From: an uncultured Oscillospiraceae bacterium
Lineage (GTDB): Bacteria; Bacillota; Clostridia; Oscillospirales; Oscillospiraceae
Direction: 5' to 3'
Assembly (NCBI GenBank): GCA_910577525.1
Contig: CAJTLI010000015.1
Location: forward strand, 1 to 62,122
DNA: 62,122 bases
Both the position numbers and the translations under genes were made by a program. Positions 17,383 through 25,198 of the stretch are shown one piece after another. The notes under the pieces are model-generated. The model had not been told where the DNA came from. It saw only the letters and a list, made by a program, of their open reading frames with translations, and did not search any database. The stretch's first letter is position 1. The number at the start of each line of letters is the position of its first letter.

Positions 17383-18484
17383 ATGTGACGTCGGCGTACA
17401 GCGCCTCAATGACCTGCTCCATCCGCTCGCTCATGGACTGGTCCCCCGTGGCGGTGAGGGCGTAGAGCACCAGCCAGTCAAAGGCGTTGCGGGGGTCCAG
17501 CACCGGCATGCCGCAGTCGGCGAGCATGGCGTTGACCACCCACCAGTGGTCGTCCAGCCGGTCCTCCAGGGACAGGTAGTCCTCGTCCAGCTCGGTGTAC
17601 TGGCCGTCGGTGACGTTCTCCGTGATGATGTACAGCAGGAGCAGCAGCTTCCGGGACACGTCCTCCCGGCGGGCCCGGATGTTTTTCAGGGCCGTGGTGT
17701 TGGGCCAGTTGCGCTTGATGAGCTTCTGGGTGACGGTATACCCCGCCCTCCGCTTGCCCGAGGGCATGTGGAGGGAGAGATAGCGCTCCATCACCGCGTC
17801 CAGGGAGTAGCCGGCCTCCGGGTCCCCGCCCCAGGCGGGGCTGGGCCGGACCAGATAGTCCAGATAGCGTTGAAAATAGCGGTAGGCCCGCAGGTGGAAG
17901 GTCCCCATGCGGGACAGGTTCTCCACATAGCGCTCCCGCAGCTCCTCAATGGTCTGGATGGGAAGAAAGGCCTCCAGCAGCTCCTGGGTGACGGCGTCGG
18001 AGGCCGTCTCGGGCCGTTCCTCCTCCGGCGGGACGGGGGGAAGGGTGAGGTAGAACGCACGGGCCTCCTGATAACCCAGGTCGTGGCGGAGAAACCAGGC
18101 GTACACCAGGTCCCGTCCCTCCCGGTAATGGATGCCGCAGTCGGTGCACAGGCCCAGCAGAGCGCCGGCCTGCCCCTCGGACAGGTCCAAAGTGAAGGCG
18201 ATGCGGAAGATGTCCTCCCGGTCGGAGGGCCTGCTGGACCCGCTGAGCCAGTTGTGCACCTTCCGAGTGACCGACGGGGGGGCGGCTCCGGCGGTCTCCC
18301 GAAAGGCGTTGGTCAGGCGGAACTGGAGGTCGGGATAGGGGTACATCTCCCGCAGGGTGTCCGCGAAGCCGCGCAGGGGGATTCGCTGGTCCCGCAGGTA
18401 GCCCGCGGCCATCTCGGGGCTCATCTCGCCCGAGCTGATCTGCTGATACTGAATGGCCGAGGAGTGGGTAAGAAACTCGTTCAC
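17381..18484 (-). CDS. Unknown protein with putative helix-turn-helix segment
   Basis: 367 residues that I cannot place in a family. Residues about 70-120 (SVTRKVHNWLSG, then DIFRIAFTLDLSEGQAGALLG) look like a helix-turn-helix of the Xre/Cro sort. The remainder is alpha-helical with many aromatic and charged residues, and there is no signal peptide or membrane span. The start is a GTG with AAGGAGG 7 bases upstream. A TATAAT lies at 18535-18540 on the minus strand, about 50 bases before the start. It converges on the second zinc-ribbon kinase. Proximity to the phospho-signalling island makes a regulatory link plausible but unproven. Confidence 0.7.
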   Translation of the reverse strand: MNEFLTHSSAIQYQQISSGEMSPEMAAGYLRDQRIPLRGFADTLREMYPYPDLQFRLTNAFRETAGAAPPSVTRKVHNWLSGSSRPSDREDIFRIAFTLDLSEGQAGALLGLCTDCGIHYREGRDLVYAWFLRHDLGYQEARAFYLTLPPVPPEEERPETASDAVTQELLEAFLPIQTIEELRERYVENLSRMGTFHLRAYRYFQRYLDYLVRPSPAWGGDPEAGYSLDAVMERYLSLHMPSGKRRAGYTVTQKLIKRNWPNTTALKNIRARREDVSRKLLLLLYIITENVTDGQYTELDEDYLSLEDRLDDHWWVVNAMLADCGMPVLDPRNAFDWLVLYALTATGDQSMSERMEQVIEALYADVT

Positions 18485-18588
18485 TGGGCGGCCTCCTTCC
18501 GGCGGGCGCCGCGCGGAGCACGGCGGTTGGAGACATTATACCACGATATTCCACCGGTTGCCAGCCCTGATTCCGTTTTTCCACCCGC

Positions 18589-19989
18589 TCAGCCGCACAG
18601 GTCGATGATGATATGGGCAAACAGCTTGGCGGACAGCATCAGGTCGCTGACCCGCACCCGCTCGTTGGCCCCATGGAGGTTGGTGTCGAAGCCGGGCAGG
18701 GTGCAGCCGAAGGCCACCCCGCCGGGGATGTCGTGGACGTAGGTGCCGCCGCCGGTGGACAGGCACTCGCCCTTCAGCCCGGTGTACTCCTCATACCGTT
18801 TCAGCAGGGTGCGCACAAAGGCTCCGTCGCCGGGGGTGTGGTGAGGTGCGCCCTGGAAGCCCTCGAAGGCAAAGCCCCTGGCCTGGAAGGCGGCCTTGGC
18901 CACGTTGAGGCAGTTGTCCTCGGTGGCGCACAGGGGAACCCGGCTGTCGAAATAACCCTTGAGCCCGGTTTCCGTCACCTCCAGCAGGGAGAAGGCCAGG
19001 GTCAGCGGCCCGGCCACCGGCTCCTCCTGGGCGATGCCCAGGGCCCGGCCCTTGTAATCCCCGTGGGGGAGCAGGGCGTTGAGATCCCGCAGGGCCTGCC
19101 GGCACGCCCCCTCCGCCAGGGGAAGGGCGCACAGCAGGGCGATGAGTCCGGTGATGGCGTTGTTGCCCCCCTCGGGGTAGGCGGCGTGGGAGGCCTCGCC
19201 CTTGGCGCGGATGACGGTGAGGCCGTTTTCGTGGGCAAAGGTGAACTTGATCCCCGTGCGGGCGGTGATGTCCCGGGCCAGGGGCTGAACGTCGTGCATG
19301 GTCAGCCCCTCCACCCCGGCGGAGGCGTCCCCCGGCAGGATGTTGCCCCGGATGCCGCCGTGGAGCCAGCTCACCCTGGGCAGCGCCTCCTGAACGGGCC
19401 AGCTCTTGGTGAAGGTGGGGCGGAAGCCCCCCTTCTCCGTGTTGATGACAGGGAAGCCCGCGTCGGGGGAGAAGGTGGCGGGGGCGTAAGGGTGTCGGGC
19501 AAAGTACCAGGCGATGTCCCCGGAGCCGCTCTCCTCGTTGGTGCCCAGGATAACCTTGCAGTTTTTCTTCAGGGGCACGCCCAGGTCCTTCACCGCCTTC
19601 ATGGCCAGCAGGGAGGCCGCCACCGGACCCTTGTCGTCGTCGGTTCCCCGGCCGTAGAGCAGGCCGTCTATCAACTTGGGGGCGTAGGGCTGGGTGACGG
19701 TCCAGCCCTCGCCGGGGGCCACCACGTCCAGGTGGCCCAGGATGTGCAGGGCGTCCTCCCCGCCGTTCAAATCGGCGGTGCCCACATAGCCCTCGTGGTT
19801 CTCCGCGGTCAGGCCCCACTCCCGGGCGATGGCCAGGGCCTCCTCCAGGGCGGCGGCGGGGCCGGGGCCGAAGGGGGCCCCGGGGGCGGGCCCGCCCTCC
19901 ACGCTGTCGATGGACACCAGGCGGCTCACCGCCTCCACCAGCATAGGTTCTTTATCCGCAAAATAGGCCTCAATCTGCTCTCTGATCAT
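18589..19989 (-). CDS. pepV: M20-family dipeptidase (PepV-like)
   Basis: 466 residues, the usual length for PepV-type cytosolic metallo-dipeptidases that release amino acids from short peptides. Zinc-ligand motifs are in order: GHLDVV, GTDDDKGP, TNEESGSGD (catalytic Glu and metal Glu), SPDAGFPV, and a C-terminal GGGTYVHDIPG His. MIREQIEAYF at 19989 is chosen because AAGGAG lies 9 bases upstream; the 23 codons that precede it are low-complexity and overlap the promoter region. It is transcribed separately from the neighbouring regulator gene. Confidence 0.92.
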   Translation of the reverse strand: MIREQIEAYFADKEPMLVEAVSRLVSIDSVEGGPAPGAPFGPGPAAALEEALAIAREWGLTAENHEGYVGTADLNGGEDALHILGHLDVVAPGEGWTVTQPYAPKLIDGLLYGRGTDDDKGPVAASLLAMKAVKDLGVPLKKNCKVILGTNEESGSGDIAWYFARHPYAPATFSPDAGFPVINTEKGGFRPTFTKSWPVQEALPRVSWLHGGIRGNILPGDASAGVEGLTMHDVQPLARDITARTGIKFTFAHENGLTVIRAKGEASHAAYPEGGNNAITGLIALLCALPLAEGACRQALRDLNALLPHGDYKGRALGIAQEEPVAGPLTLAFSLLEVTETGLKGYFDSRVPLCATEDNCLNVAKAAFQARGFAFEGFQGAPHHTPGDGAFVRTLLKRYEEYTGLKGECLSTGGGTYVHDIPGGVAFGCTLPGFDTNLHGANERVRVSDLMLSAKLFAHIIIDLCG

Positions 19990-20063
19990 ATGTAAACACT
20001 CCTTAGCGCCGGTGCGCGGCCCCGGGGGCCGGAGGCCGGGTTCCGGCTTTTTCGTCAAGCTCC

Positions 20064-20092
20064 ATTCTATTCCTTTCCCCTGTCGATTACAA
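20064..20092 (-). promoter_or_regulatory. Promoter of pepV
   Basis: Minus strand: -35 TTGTAA (20087-20092), 17-base spacer, -10 TAGAAT (20064-20069), about 75 bases before the pepV start. Confidence 0.6.
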
Positions 20093-20106
20093 GGGAAAAC
20101 CCGGGC

Positions 20107-20742
20107 TCATTCCGCCCCGTCTCCCCCCACCTCCTCCAGGTATTTATAGACCGTGTACCTGGACACCCCCAGCCGCTCCGCCACGTAGGGCACCGACTTG
20201 CGGTAGGAGAAGGCGCTGCGCTCCCGCAGCAGGGCCACCACCTTCAGCCGGTCCGCCTTGCTCAGCGCGTCCAGGGGCTTGCCCAGCTGGGCTGCGCACT
20301 GGTCGAACAGGTCGGCCAGCTGCCGGGAGTCCCCCGGCTGCCACAGGGCCGAGCGCAGGTCGGACTGGGCCCGCATCAGGTCGGCCAGAATGCGGTTGGC
20401 AAACACCAAAGAGGTGTAGTCGAAGTTGATGCCCAGGGCCAGGTTGTACCCCTCCCCGATCATGTGAAAGGTGGAGGACTTGGTCTGCCGCCCGTCGGGG
20501 GTGGAGGCGGCCAGGTTTACCTGGTCGGTGGTGGCGGCCTGCTCGTCCAGCTCCAGGCCGATGCCCATGATGTCCATGGTGGAGCCCACCTCCCGGCCGG
20601 ACACGTGGCCGTTGTAGATGGACAGAATGGGGTGGCTGGGCACCCCCATATCATGGACCAAGGTTTCACAGGAGGTGCCGAACATCTCGGCAATCCCCCG
20701 GGCGGTGCGGTCCAGGAACTCAAACGCCTCGTCTCGGGTCAT
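20107..20742 (-). CDS. YheO/DauR-type transcriptional regulator
   Basis: 211 residues. The N-terminal two thirds match the YheO-like PAS domain (LVHDMGVPSHPILSIYNGHVSGREVG and GINFDYTSL are typical). The C-terminus is a helix-turn-helix (VPYVAERLGVSRYTVYKYLEE). Relatives include DauR, the D-arginine utilisation repressor. The ATG at 20742 has GAAAGGAG upstream. It lies directly upstream of pepV on the same strand, with its own promoter. Ligand and targets are unknown. Confidence 0.85.
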   Translation of the reverse strand: MTRDEAFEFLDRTARGIAEMFGTSCETLVHDMGVPSHPILSIYNGHVSGREVGSTMDIMGIGLELDEQAATTDQVNLAASTPDGRQTKSSTFHMIGEGYNLALGINFDYTSLVFANRILADLMRAQSDLRSALWQPGDSRQLADLFDQCAAQLGKPLDALSKADRLKVVALLRERSAFSYRKSVPYVAERLGVSRYTVYKYLEEVGGDGAE

Positions 20743-20795
20743 GGCGGGCACTCCTTTCAAGAAACAGCCTCCGGTTTCGGGCCGTTTCGCGCTCT

Positions 20796-20824
20796 ATTAT
20801 ACCCCCTCCCCCGGGAAAAGGCAA
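20796..20824 (-). promoter_or_regulatory. Promoter of the YheO-type regulator
   Basis: Minus strand: -35 TTGCCT (20819-20824), 17-base spacer, -10 TATAAT (20796-20801). Divergent from the yerC promoter about 40 bases away. Confidence 0.65.
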
Positions 20825-20861
20825 GTCCGGCCCCGGACCTCGGCCCCCATGAAAATTGTTG

Positions 20862-20890
20862 TTTACTTTATCCCTTTTGTGTGCTAAAAT
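20862..20890 (+). promoter_or_regulatory. Promoter of the YerC-type gene
   Basis: -35 TTTACT (20862-20867), 17-base spacer, -10 TAAAAT (20885-20890) preceded by TGC (extended -10). Confidence 0.7.
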
Positions 20891-20919
20891 AGGGGCACTG
20901 AGGACGGGGAGGGACATAA

Positions 20920-21216
20920 ATGCCAAAAACCACCAATAAAGAGCGGAGTTTCGCCCTGTATGAGAGCATCCTGGAGCTCTCCAGCATGGAGGAGTGTATC
21001 GCCTTTTTCGACGACCTGTGCACCGTGGGCGAGCTGCGGGCCATGGAACAGCGGTACGATGTGGCCTGCCTGTTGGACCAGGGCCTGGTGTACACCGAGA
21101 TTCTGGAGCGCACCGGGGCCAGCTCGGCCACTATCAGCCGGGTAAACCGCATCTTCTCCTTCGGCGCCGGGGGCTTCCGGGAGATGATCGAGCGGCGAAA
21201 GCGGAAAAAGGGATAG
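20920..21216 (+). CDS. YerC/YecD-family TrpR-related DNA-binding protein
   Basis: 98 residues, the normal size of YerC/YecD proteins. The TrpR-like core is clear: LCTVGELRAMEQRYDVACLLDQGLVYTEILERTGASSATISRVNRIF, read here as several overlapping motifs, with the recognition helix around SSATISRVNR. It is monocistronic: an extended -10 promoter precedes it and a terminator follows directly. Function in most Firmicutes is poorly known, probably a small transcription regulator. Confidence 0.9.
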   Translation: MPKTTNKERSFALYESILELSSMEECIAFFDDLCTVGELRAMEQRYDVACLLDQGLVYTEILERTGASSATISRVNRIFSFGAGGFREMIERRKRKKG

Positions 21217-21219
21217 TCA

Positions 21220-21257
21220 CAAAAGCATGCCCGCCGGACCCGGCGGGCATGCTTTTG
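21220..21257 (+). terminator. Terminator after the YerC-type gene
   Basis: Long stem of CAAAAGCATGCCCGCCGG with its complement around a 2-4 base loop. The T-rich end lies within the stem (GCTTTTG), and the symmetry would let it work in both directions. Confidence 0.8.
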
Positions 21258-21340
21258 CCTCGGGCGGGGCGCGTGCGCCGGGCTGGGAGGGCTATGATAT
21301 CGCCGGGGCGCCGCAGATACGGAACGGGAGGGGACCGCTT

Positions 21341-22003
21341 ATGAGCCGGATTCTGGTCATCGACGACGACATCCACATCGGAAATCTTCTCCAGGAGGCC
21401 CTGGAGGGGGAGGGCTATCAGGTGAGCCGGGCCTACTCCGGCACGGAGGCGGTGCTGGCCCTGAACCGGGTCCGGCCCGACCTGGCCCTGCTGGATTTGA
21501 TGCTCCCCGGCCTGTCCGGGGAGGAGGTGCTGCCTAAGCTGGCGGGAATTCCCGTCATTGTGGTCAGCGCCCGGGCGGATGTGGACAGCAAAACAGCCCT
21601 GCTTTTGGGGGGAGCGGCGGACTATGTGACCAAGCCCTTCGTCCTGCGGGAGCTGCTGGCCCGGGTGGCGGTGCGCCTGCGGGAGGCCCCGGCCCGCCCG
21701 GGCGGCGGGCTCGCCTTCCAAAACCTGCGGCTGGACCCGGAGGCCCGGACGGTCTGTGTGGACGGGCGGGACGTGCGGCTCACCCGGACGGAGTACGCCA
21801 TTTTGAAGCTGCTCATGGCAAACCCCGCCCAGGTGGTCACCAAGTCCGCCCTGCTGGACCGCATCGCGGAGGATACCCCGGACTGCACCGAAAGCTCCCT
21901 GAAAACCCACGTCAGCAACCTGCGGAAAAAGCTGCGGGACGCCGGGGCCGGGGACTGCATTGAATCGGTGTGGGGCATCGGGTTTAAAATGAAAACGGAA
22001 TAG
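21341..22003 (+). CDS. OmpR/PhoB-family response regulator
   Basis: 220 residues. Receiver domain with the acidic pair in VIDDD, phospho-acceptor Asp in LALLDLMLP, Ser in VVSA and Lys in VTKPF. The winged-helix DNA-binding domain is in the C-terminal half (LTRTEYAILKLL, SLKTHVSNLRKKL, IESVWGIGFKM). The start at MSRILVID is chosen over upstream in-frame starts that run through the preceding terminator. It is the first gene of a cluster with TfoX-C protein, ABC transporter and histidine kinase, and probably controls the repeats at 22396-22444. Confidence 0.93.
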   Translation: MSRILVIDDDIHIGNLLQEALEGEGYQVSRAYSGTEAVLALNRVRPDLALLDLMLPGLSGEEVLPKLAGIPVIVVSARADVDSKTALLLGGAADYVTKPFVLRELLARVAVRLREAPARPGGGLAFQNLRLDPEARTVCVDGRDVRLTRTEYAILKLLMANPAQVVTKSALLDRIAEDTPDCTESSLKTHVSNLRKKLRDAGAGDCIESVWGIGFKMKTE

Positions 22004-22015
22004 GAGGACAGCCTT

Positions 22016-22270
22016 ATGGCAGAATTGACCGCTATGCGGAACATCGGGAAGGAGATGGCCCGGAAGCTGGCCGCTGTGGGCATCGAGACGCCGGAGCAGC
22101 TGGCGCAGGCCGGGGCGGAGGAGGCGTTCTTCCGTATGAAGGCGGTATTCCCCGAGATCTGCCTGGTACACCTGTACACCCTGGAGGGGGCCGTTCAGGA
22201 CGTCGAGTTCAACAGCCTCTCCGCGGACAGGAAGCGGGAGCTGAAGGCGCTCAGCGACCAGCTCAAATGA
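22016..22270 (+). CDS. TfoX C-terminal-domain protein
   Basis: 84 residues matching the free-standing C-terminal domain of TfoX/Sxy: MRNIGKEMARKLAAVGIETPEQLAQAGAEEAF-type helix-hairpin-helix sequence, then LYTLEGAVQDVEFNSL. In many Firmicutes this short protein occurs alone and its role is unknown. It follows the response regulator by 12 bases with its own AGGAGG, so the two are cotranscribed. A structured repeat starts at its stop codon. Confidence 0.88.
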   Translation: MAELTAMRNIGKEMARKLAAVGIETPEQLAQAGAEEAFFRMKAVFPEICLVHLYTLEGAVQDVEFNSLSADRKRELKALSDQLK

Positions 22271-22392
22271 GCGGCCGAAGGCCGCCCCGACCCGAAGCCC
22301 AGCGAAGCGGGTTCGGGTCGGAGAGGAGGAGCGGCGAAATGAGCGAACGGCGGCGGAACGCCGCCGCGAGGGATATGAAGCCCGCGACGACG
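22271..22392 (+). repeat. Structured intergenic repeat, copy 1
   Basis: Order: GC-rich lead-in, a 10-bp perfect stem (22287-22296 with 22312-22321) enclosing the 15-base loop GCCCAGCGAAGCGGG, the strand AGAGGAGGAGC, GCGAAATGAG, a second hairpin (CGGCGGCG GAA CGCCGCCG) and the tail GCGACGACG. The copy at 25063-25185 shares the loop, the strands and the tail but has different, still perfectly paired stems. The paired changes indicate a conserved RNA or single-strand DNA fold. Confidence 0.85.
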
Positions 22393-22395
22393 CAA

Positions 22396-22450
22396 TCTTG
22401 ACGAAATCTGAACGGTTTCCTTGACCGCTTTCTTGACCGTTTTCTGCTAC
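22396..22450 (+). promoter_or_regulatory. Candidate operator (four TTGAC-like direct repeats) and promoter of the ABC genes
   Basis: TTGAC or TGAAC recurs at 22398, 22409, 22421 and 22433, spacing 11, 12 and 12 bases, within units like TCTTGACCGTTT. One-turn direct repeats are the usual site type for OmpR/PhoB-family regulators, and such a regulator is encoded two genes upstream. The third repeat, TTGACC at 22421-22426, can serve as a -35 with CTGCTA at 22444-22449 (17-base spacer). Confidence 0.6.
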
Positions 22451-22484
22451 CATGAGGGCATCCCAAGGAAACGGAGGCTTTTTT

Positions 22485-23399
22485 ATGGAATACGTACTTG
22501 TCACCCAGGGCCTTTCCAAGCACTACAAGAGCTTCAAGGCGCTGGACGGACTGACCATGCACGTGCCCAAGGGCAGCGTTTACGGCTTTGTGGGCCGCAA
22601 CGGCGCGGGCAAGACCACCCTCATCCGGCTCATCTGCGGTTTGCAGGCCCCCACGGCGGGAAGCTATTCCCTCTACGGTACGGACTTCACCCAAAAGGAC
22701 ATCGCCAAGGTCCGCCGCCGCATGGGGGCGGTGGTGGAGACCCCGTCCATCTATCTGGACCTCACCGCCCAGGACAATCTGAAAGAGCAGTTCCGGGTGC
22801 TGGGGGTTCCCTCGGACTGCGGCATCCCCGAGCTTTTGAAGCTGGTGGGGCTGGAGGACACCGGGAAGAAAAAGGCCCGGAACTTCTCCCTGGGCATGAA
22901 GCAGCGGCTGGGCATCGCCGTGGCGTTGGCGGGGGACCCGGATTTCCTGGTGCTGGACGAGCCCGTCAACGGCCTGGACCCCCAGGGCATCATCGAAATT
23001 CGGGAGCTGATTTTGAAGCTGAACCGGGAGCGGAATATCACCGTGCTCATCTCCTCCCACATTCTGGACGAGCTGTCCAAGCTGGCCACCCACTATGGCT
23101 TTATCGACTCGGGCCGCATCGTCAAGGAGCTGTCCGCCCGGGAGCTGGAGGCCGCCTGCCGCAAGTGCCTGCGGGTGGAGGTAACGGACACCCGGGCCCT
23201 GGCCAGGGTGCTGGACGGCATGGGGGTCGAGTATAAAATCCTGTCCGACGGGCAGGCGGACGTGTTCGCCCAGCTGAACATCTCCCAGCTTTCCAAGGCG
23301 CTGGACGCGGAGGGCTGCGAGCTTCTGTCCGCCCAGGAGCGGGACGAGAGCCTGGAGAGCTACTTCGTCAACCTGGTGGGGGGTGCTTCCCATGACTAA
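22485..23399 (+). CDS. ABC transporter ATPase, BcrA/lantibiotic-immunity type
   Basis: 304 residues. Walker A GRNGAGKTT, signature NFSLGMKQRLGIA (LSGGQ variant FSLGM typical of BcrA-like ATPases), Walker B FLVLDEPVNGLD, and the H-loop in ISSHILDE. The C-terminal 80 residues form the extra domain found in bacitracin- and lantibiotic-type exporters. The start MEYVLVTQ has GGAGG 7 bases upstream. Its stop overlaps the start of the first permease gene. It probably powers export or removal of a peptide antibiotic; the substrate is not known. Confidence 0.9.
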   Translation: MEYVLVTQGLSKHYKSFKALDGLTMHVPKGSVYGFVGRNGAGKTTLIRLICGLQAPTAGSYSLYGTDFTQKDIAKVRRRMGAVVETPSIYLDLTAQDNLKEQFRVLGVPSDCGIPELLKLVGLEDTGKKKARNFSLGMKQRLGIAVALAGDPDFLVLDEPVNGLDPQGIIEIRELILKLNRERNITVLISSHILDELSKLATHYGFIDSGRIVKELSARELEAACRKCLRVEVTDTRALARVLDGMGVEYKILSDGQADVFAQLNISQLSKALDAEGCELLSAQERDESLESYFVNLVGGASHD

Positions 23400-24231
23400 G
23401 CTGCTCAGCGCCAACCTCCTGCGTTTGAGAAAAAGTATGCTGTTTTGGGGCTGTCTCATTTTGATGCTCCTGCTGGGGGCGGGCTTCACCCTCCAGCGCT
23501 ATTGGGAACAGGCCGCCTATGCCCAGTTCGGCCAGCTCTCTTATTTGGATGAGGTGCTTTTCCGCCACGGCCTGCTGATCGGCATTGTGATGGCGGTATT
23601 CGTCCCCCTGTTTTTCGGCACGGAGTACAGTGATGGGGCGCTCCGCAACAAAATGGTGGTGGGGCACTCCCGCCTGTCCATCTACTTCGCCAACCTCATC
23701 ACCGCCGTGGCCGCTTCCTTCACGTTCTGCGCGGCCTACATTCTGGCGGTGCTGGCCCTCGGCGTGCCTCTGCTCAACGGCATCCGGCTGGCCGCAGCCC
23801 AGTGCGCACTGTTTATGCTGGGGACACTGGCACTGGCGGCGGCGTTTTCCGCACTGTATACCTTCGTGGCCATGCTGTGCGCCCGCAAAGCCGCATCGGC
23901 GGTGGCGTGCATTTTGGGTGTGTTCCTCCTGCTGTTCGCAGGCATCTATATCAACTCGCGGCTCAATGCCCCGGAATTTCTGCGTGAATATTCCATCGCC
24001 GCTGACGGGCAGGTTGTGGAGGAAGAACCGAAGCCAAATCCCCAATATCCACGGGGGATGGAACGGGAGGTATACCAGTTCCTGTACGACTTTCTCCCCG
24101 GCTGCCAATCCATCCAGTACGGTGACATGAGCGTAGAAAACCCGGCCCTGCTGGCGGCGTATTCGCTGGGCATACTTGTGGTGTCCGCCGGGGCGGGGGC
24201 GGCGCTGTTCAAGCGGAAGGATCTGAAGTAG
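23392..24231 (+). CDS. ABC transporter permease 1
   Basis: 279 residues with about six hydrophobic spans. It begins MTKLLSANLLRLRKSMLFWG, the typical positively charged start of ABC-2/lantibiotic permeases, has a large external loop around residues 185-235, and ends with FKRKDLK. The ATG overlaps the ATPase stop codon, so the genes are translationally coupled. It is a clear paralogue of the next gene (same N-terminal NLLRLRKS motif, same FFGTEYSDGALRNKMVVGHSRLSIYF-type segment and same KKDLK-like end), so the pair probably forms a heterodimer. Confidence 0.87.
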   Translation: MTKLLSANLLRLRKSMLFWGCLILMLLLGAGFTLQRYWEQAAYAQFGQLSYLDEVLFRHGLLIGIVMAVFVPLFFGTEYSDGALRNKMVVGHSRLSIYFANLITAVAASFTFCAAYILAVLALGVPLLNGIRLAAAQCALFMLGTLALAAAFSALYTFVAMLCARKAASAVACILGVFLLLFAGIYINSRLNAPEFLREYSIAADGQVVEEEPKPNPQYPRGMEREVYQFLYDFLPGCQSIQYGDMSVENPALLAAYSLGILVVSAGAGAALFKRKDLK

Positions 24232-24240
24232 GTGGGCGGC

Positions 24241-25062
24241 ATGAGGAATCTGTTGTCGGCCAACTTCCTGCGGCTGCGGAAAAGCGGGCTGTTCTGGGGC
24301 CTCCTGGCGGTAATGTTCGCCTTTGGGGCGTTCTTCACCCTCCAGCACCTCAACCACTATCTGAAATGGGACGCCAAGTTCTACCTGACCATCGACCTGT
24401 TCACCTACGCCCTGCTGCTGGGCTTCGGGATGGCGGTGTTTATCCCCCTGTTCTTCGGCGCGGAGCACAGCGACGGAACCTTCCGGAACAAGCTGACGGT
24501 GGGCCACACCCGCCTGTCCATCTACCTGTCCCACCTCATTACCAGTATCGCTGTGGCCATTTCCGCCGCCTTGGCCTATGTGCTGCCCGTGCTGTCTGTG
24601 GGTCTCTTTATCTACGAACCCCCGGCGCTGGAAACGGGCACGCTGCTCCTCCTGACCCTGGGGACGCTGGCGCTGCTGGCGGCGTACTGCGCCCTGTACA
24701 CCCTGGTGGCGGTGAATTTCAGCCGGAAGAGCACGGCGGCGGTGATCTGCCTGCTGGGGATGGCGGTGCTCTACCTGGCGGCGGGGAATATTGAGATCCC
24801 GCTGATGCACCCGGAATACCTGTCCATGGAGGTCTTGGACTCCGGCGAGGTCATCCCCGGCGAACCCAACCCCCGCTATGTGGGCGGCGCACAACGGGAG
24901 GCGCTGGAGACCCTCTACGACATCCTGCCCACCGGGCAGTCCCTGCAATATATGCGGGCGGACGCGGCCCATCCGGAACGCCTGCCGCTGTACTCCCTGG
25001 TTGTCGTTCTGGCGTCCACCAGGGCGGGCGTTCTCCTGTTCCGCAAAAAAGATTTGAAGTAG
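24241..25062 (+). CDS. ABC transporter permease 2
   Basis: 273 residues, about six spans, paralogous to the preceding permease: NLLSANFLRLRKSGLFWG start, FFGAEHSDGTFRNKLTVGH core and FRKKDLK end. The ATG at 24241 is preferred; a GTG nine bases earlier is also in frame. The spacing of 9 bases after permease 1 implies the same transcript. A tandem duplication of one permease is common in NisE/NisG- or BcrB-like systems. The structured repeat, copy 2, begins immediately after its stop. Confidence 0.87.
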   Translation: MRNLLSANFLRLRKSGLFWGLLAVMFAFGAFFTLQHLNHYLKWDAKFYLTIDLFTYALLLGFGMAVFIPLFFGAEHSDGTFRNKLTVGHTRLSIYLSHLITSIAVAISAALAYVLPVLSVGLFIYEPPALETGTLLLLTLGTLALLAAYCALYTLVAVNFSRKSTAAVICLLGMAVLYLAAGNIEIPLMHPEYLSMEVLDSGEVIPGEPNPRYVGGAQREALETLYDILPTGQSLQYMRADAAHPERLPLYSLVVVLASTRAGVLLFRKKDLK

Positions 25063-25185
25063 GCAGCGAAGCCGCCCCCAAATCGGAGCCCAGCGAAGCG
25101 GGTCCGATTTGGAGAGGAGGAGCAAGGGAGCGAAATGAGGAATAGCCGTTAGGCTGTTCCGAATGGAGCGGACTTTGCGACGACG
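25063..25185 (+). repeat. Structured intergenic repeat, copy 2
   Basis: Same plan as copy 1 at 22271-22392. The 10-bp stem is CCAAATCGGA with TCCGATTTGG (25078-25087/25103-25112) around the identical loop GCCCAGCGAAGCGGG, then AGAGGAGGAGC, GCGAAATGAG, a hairpin GGAATAGCC/GGCTGTTCC and GCGACGACG. The tail leads directly into the GAGGAGG ribosome site of the histidine kinase gene, so the fold could affect its translation. Confidence 0.85.
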
Positions 25186-25198
25186 AGGAGGTGATCTC

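Noticed and set aside
22271..25185. Group II intron or transposon remnants for the two structured repeats
   Set aside because: No reverse transcriptase, transposase fragment or intron domain V pattern is visible; they are kept as an unclassified structured repeat.
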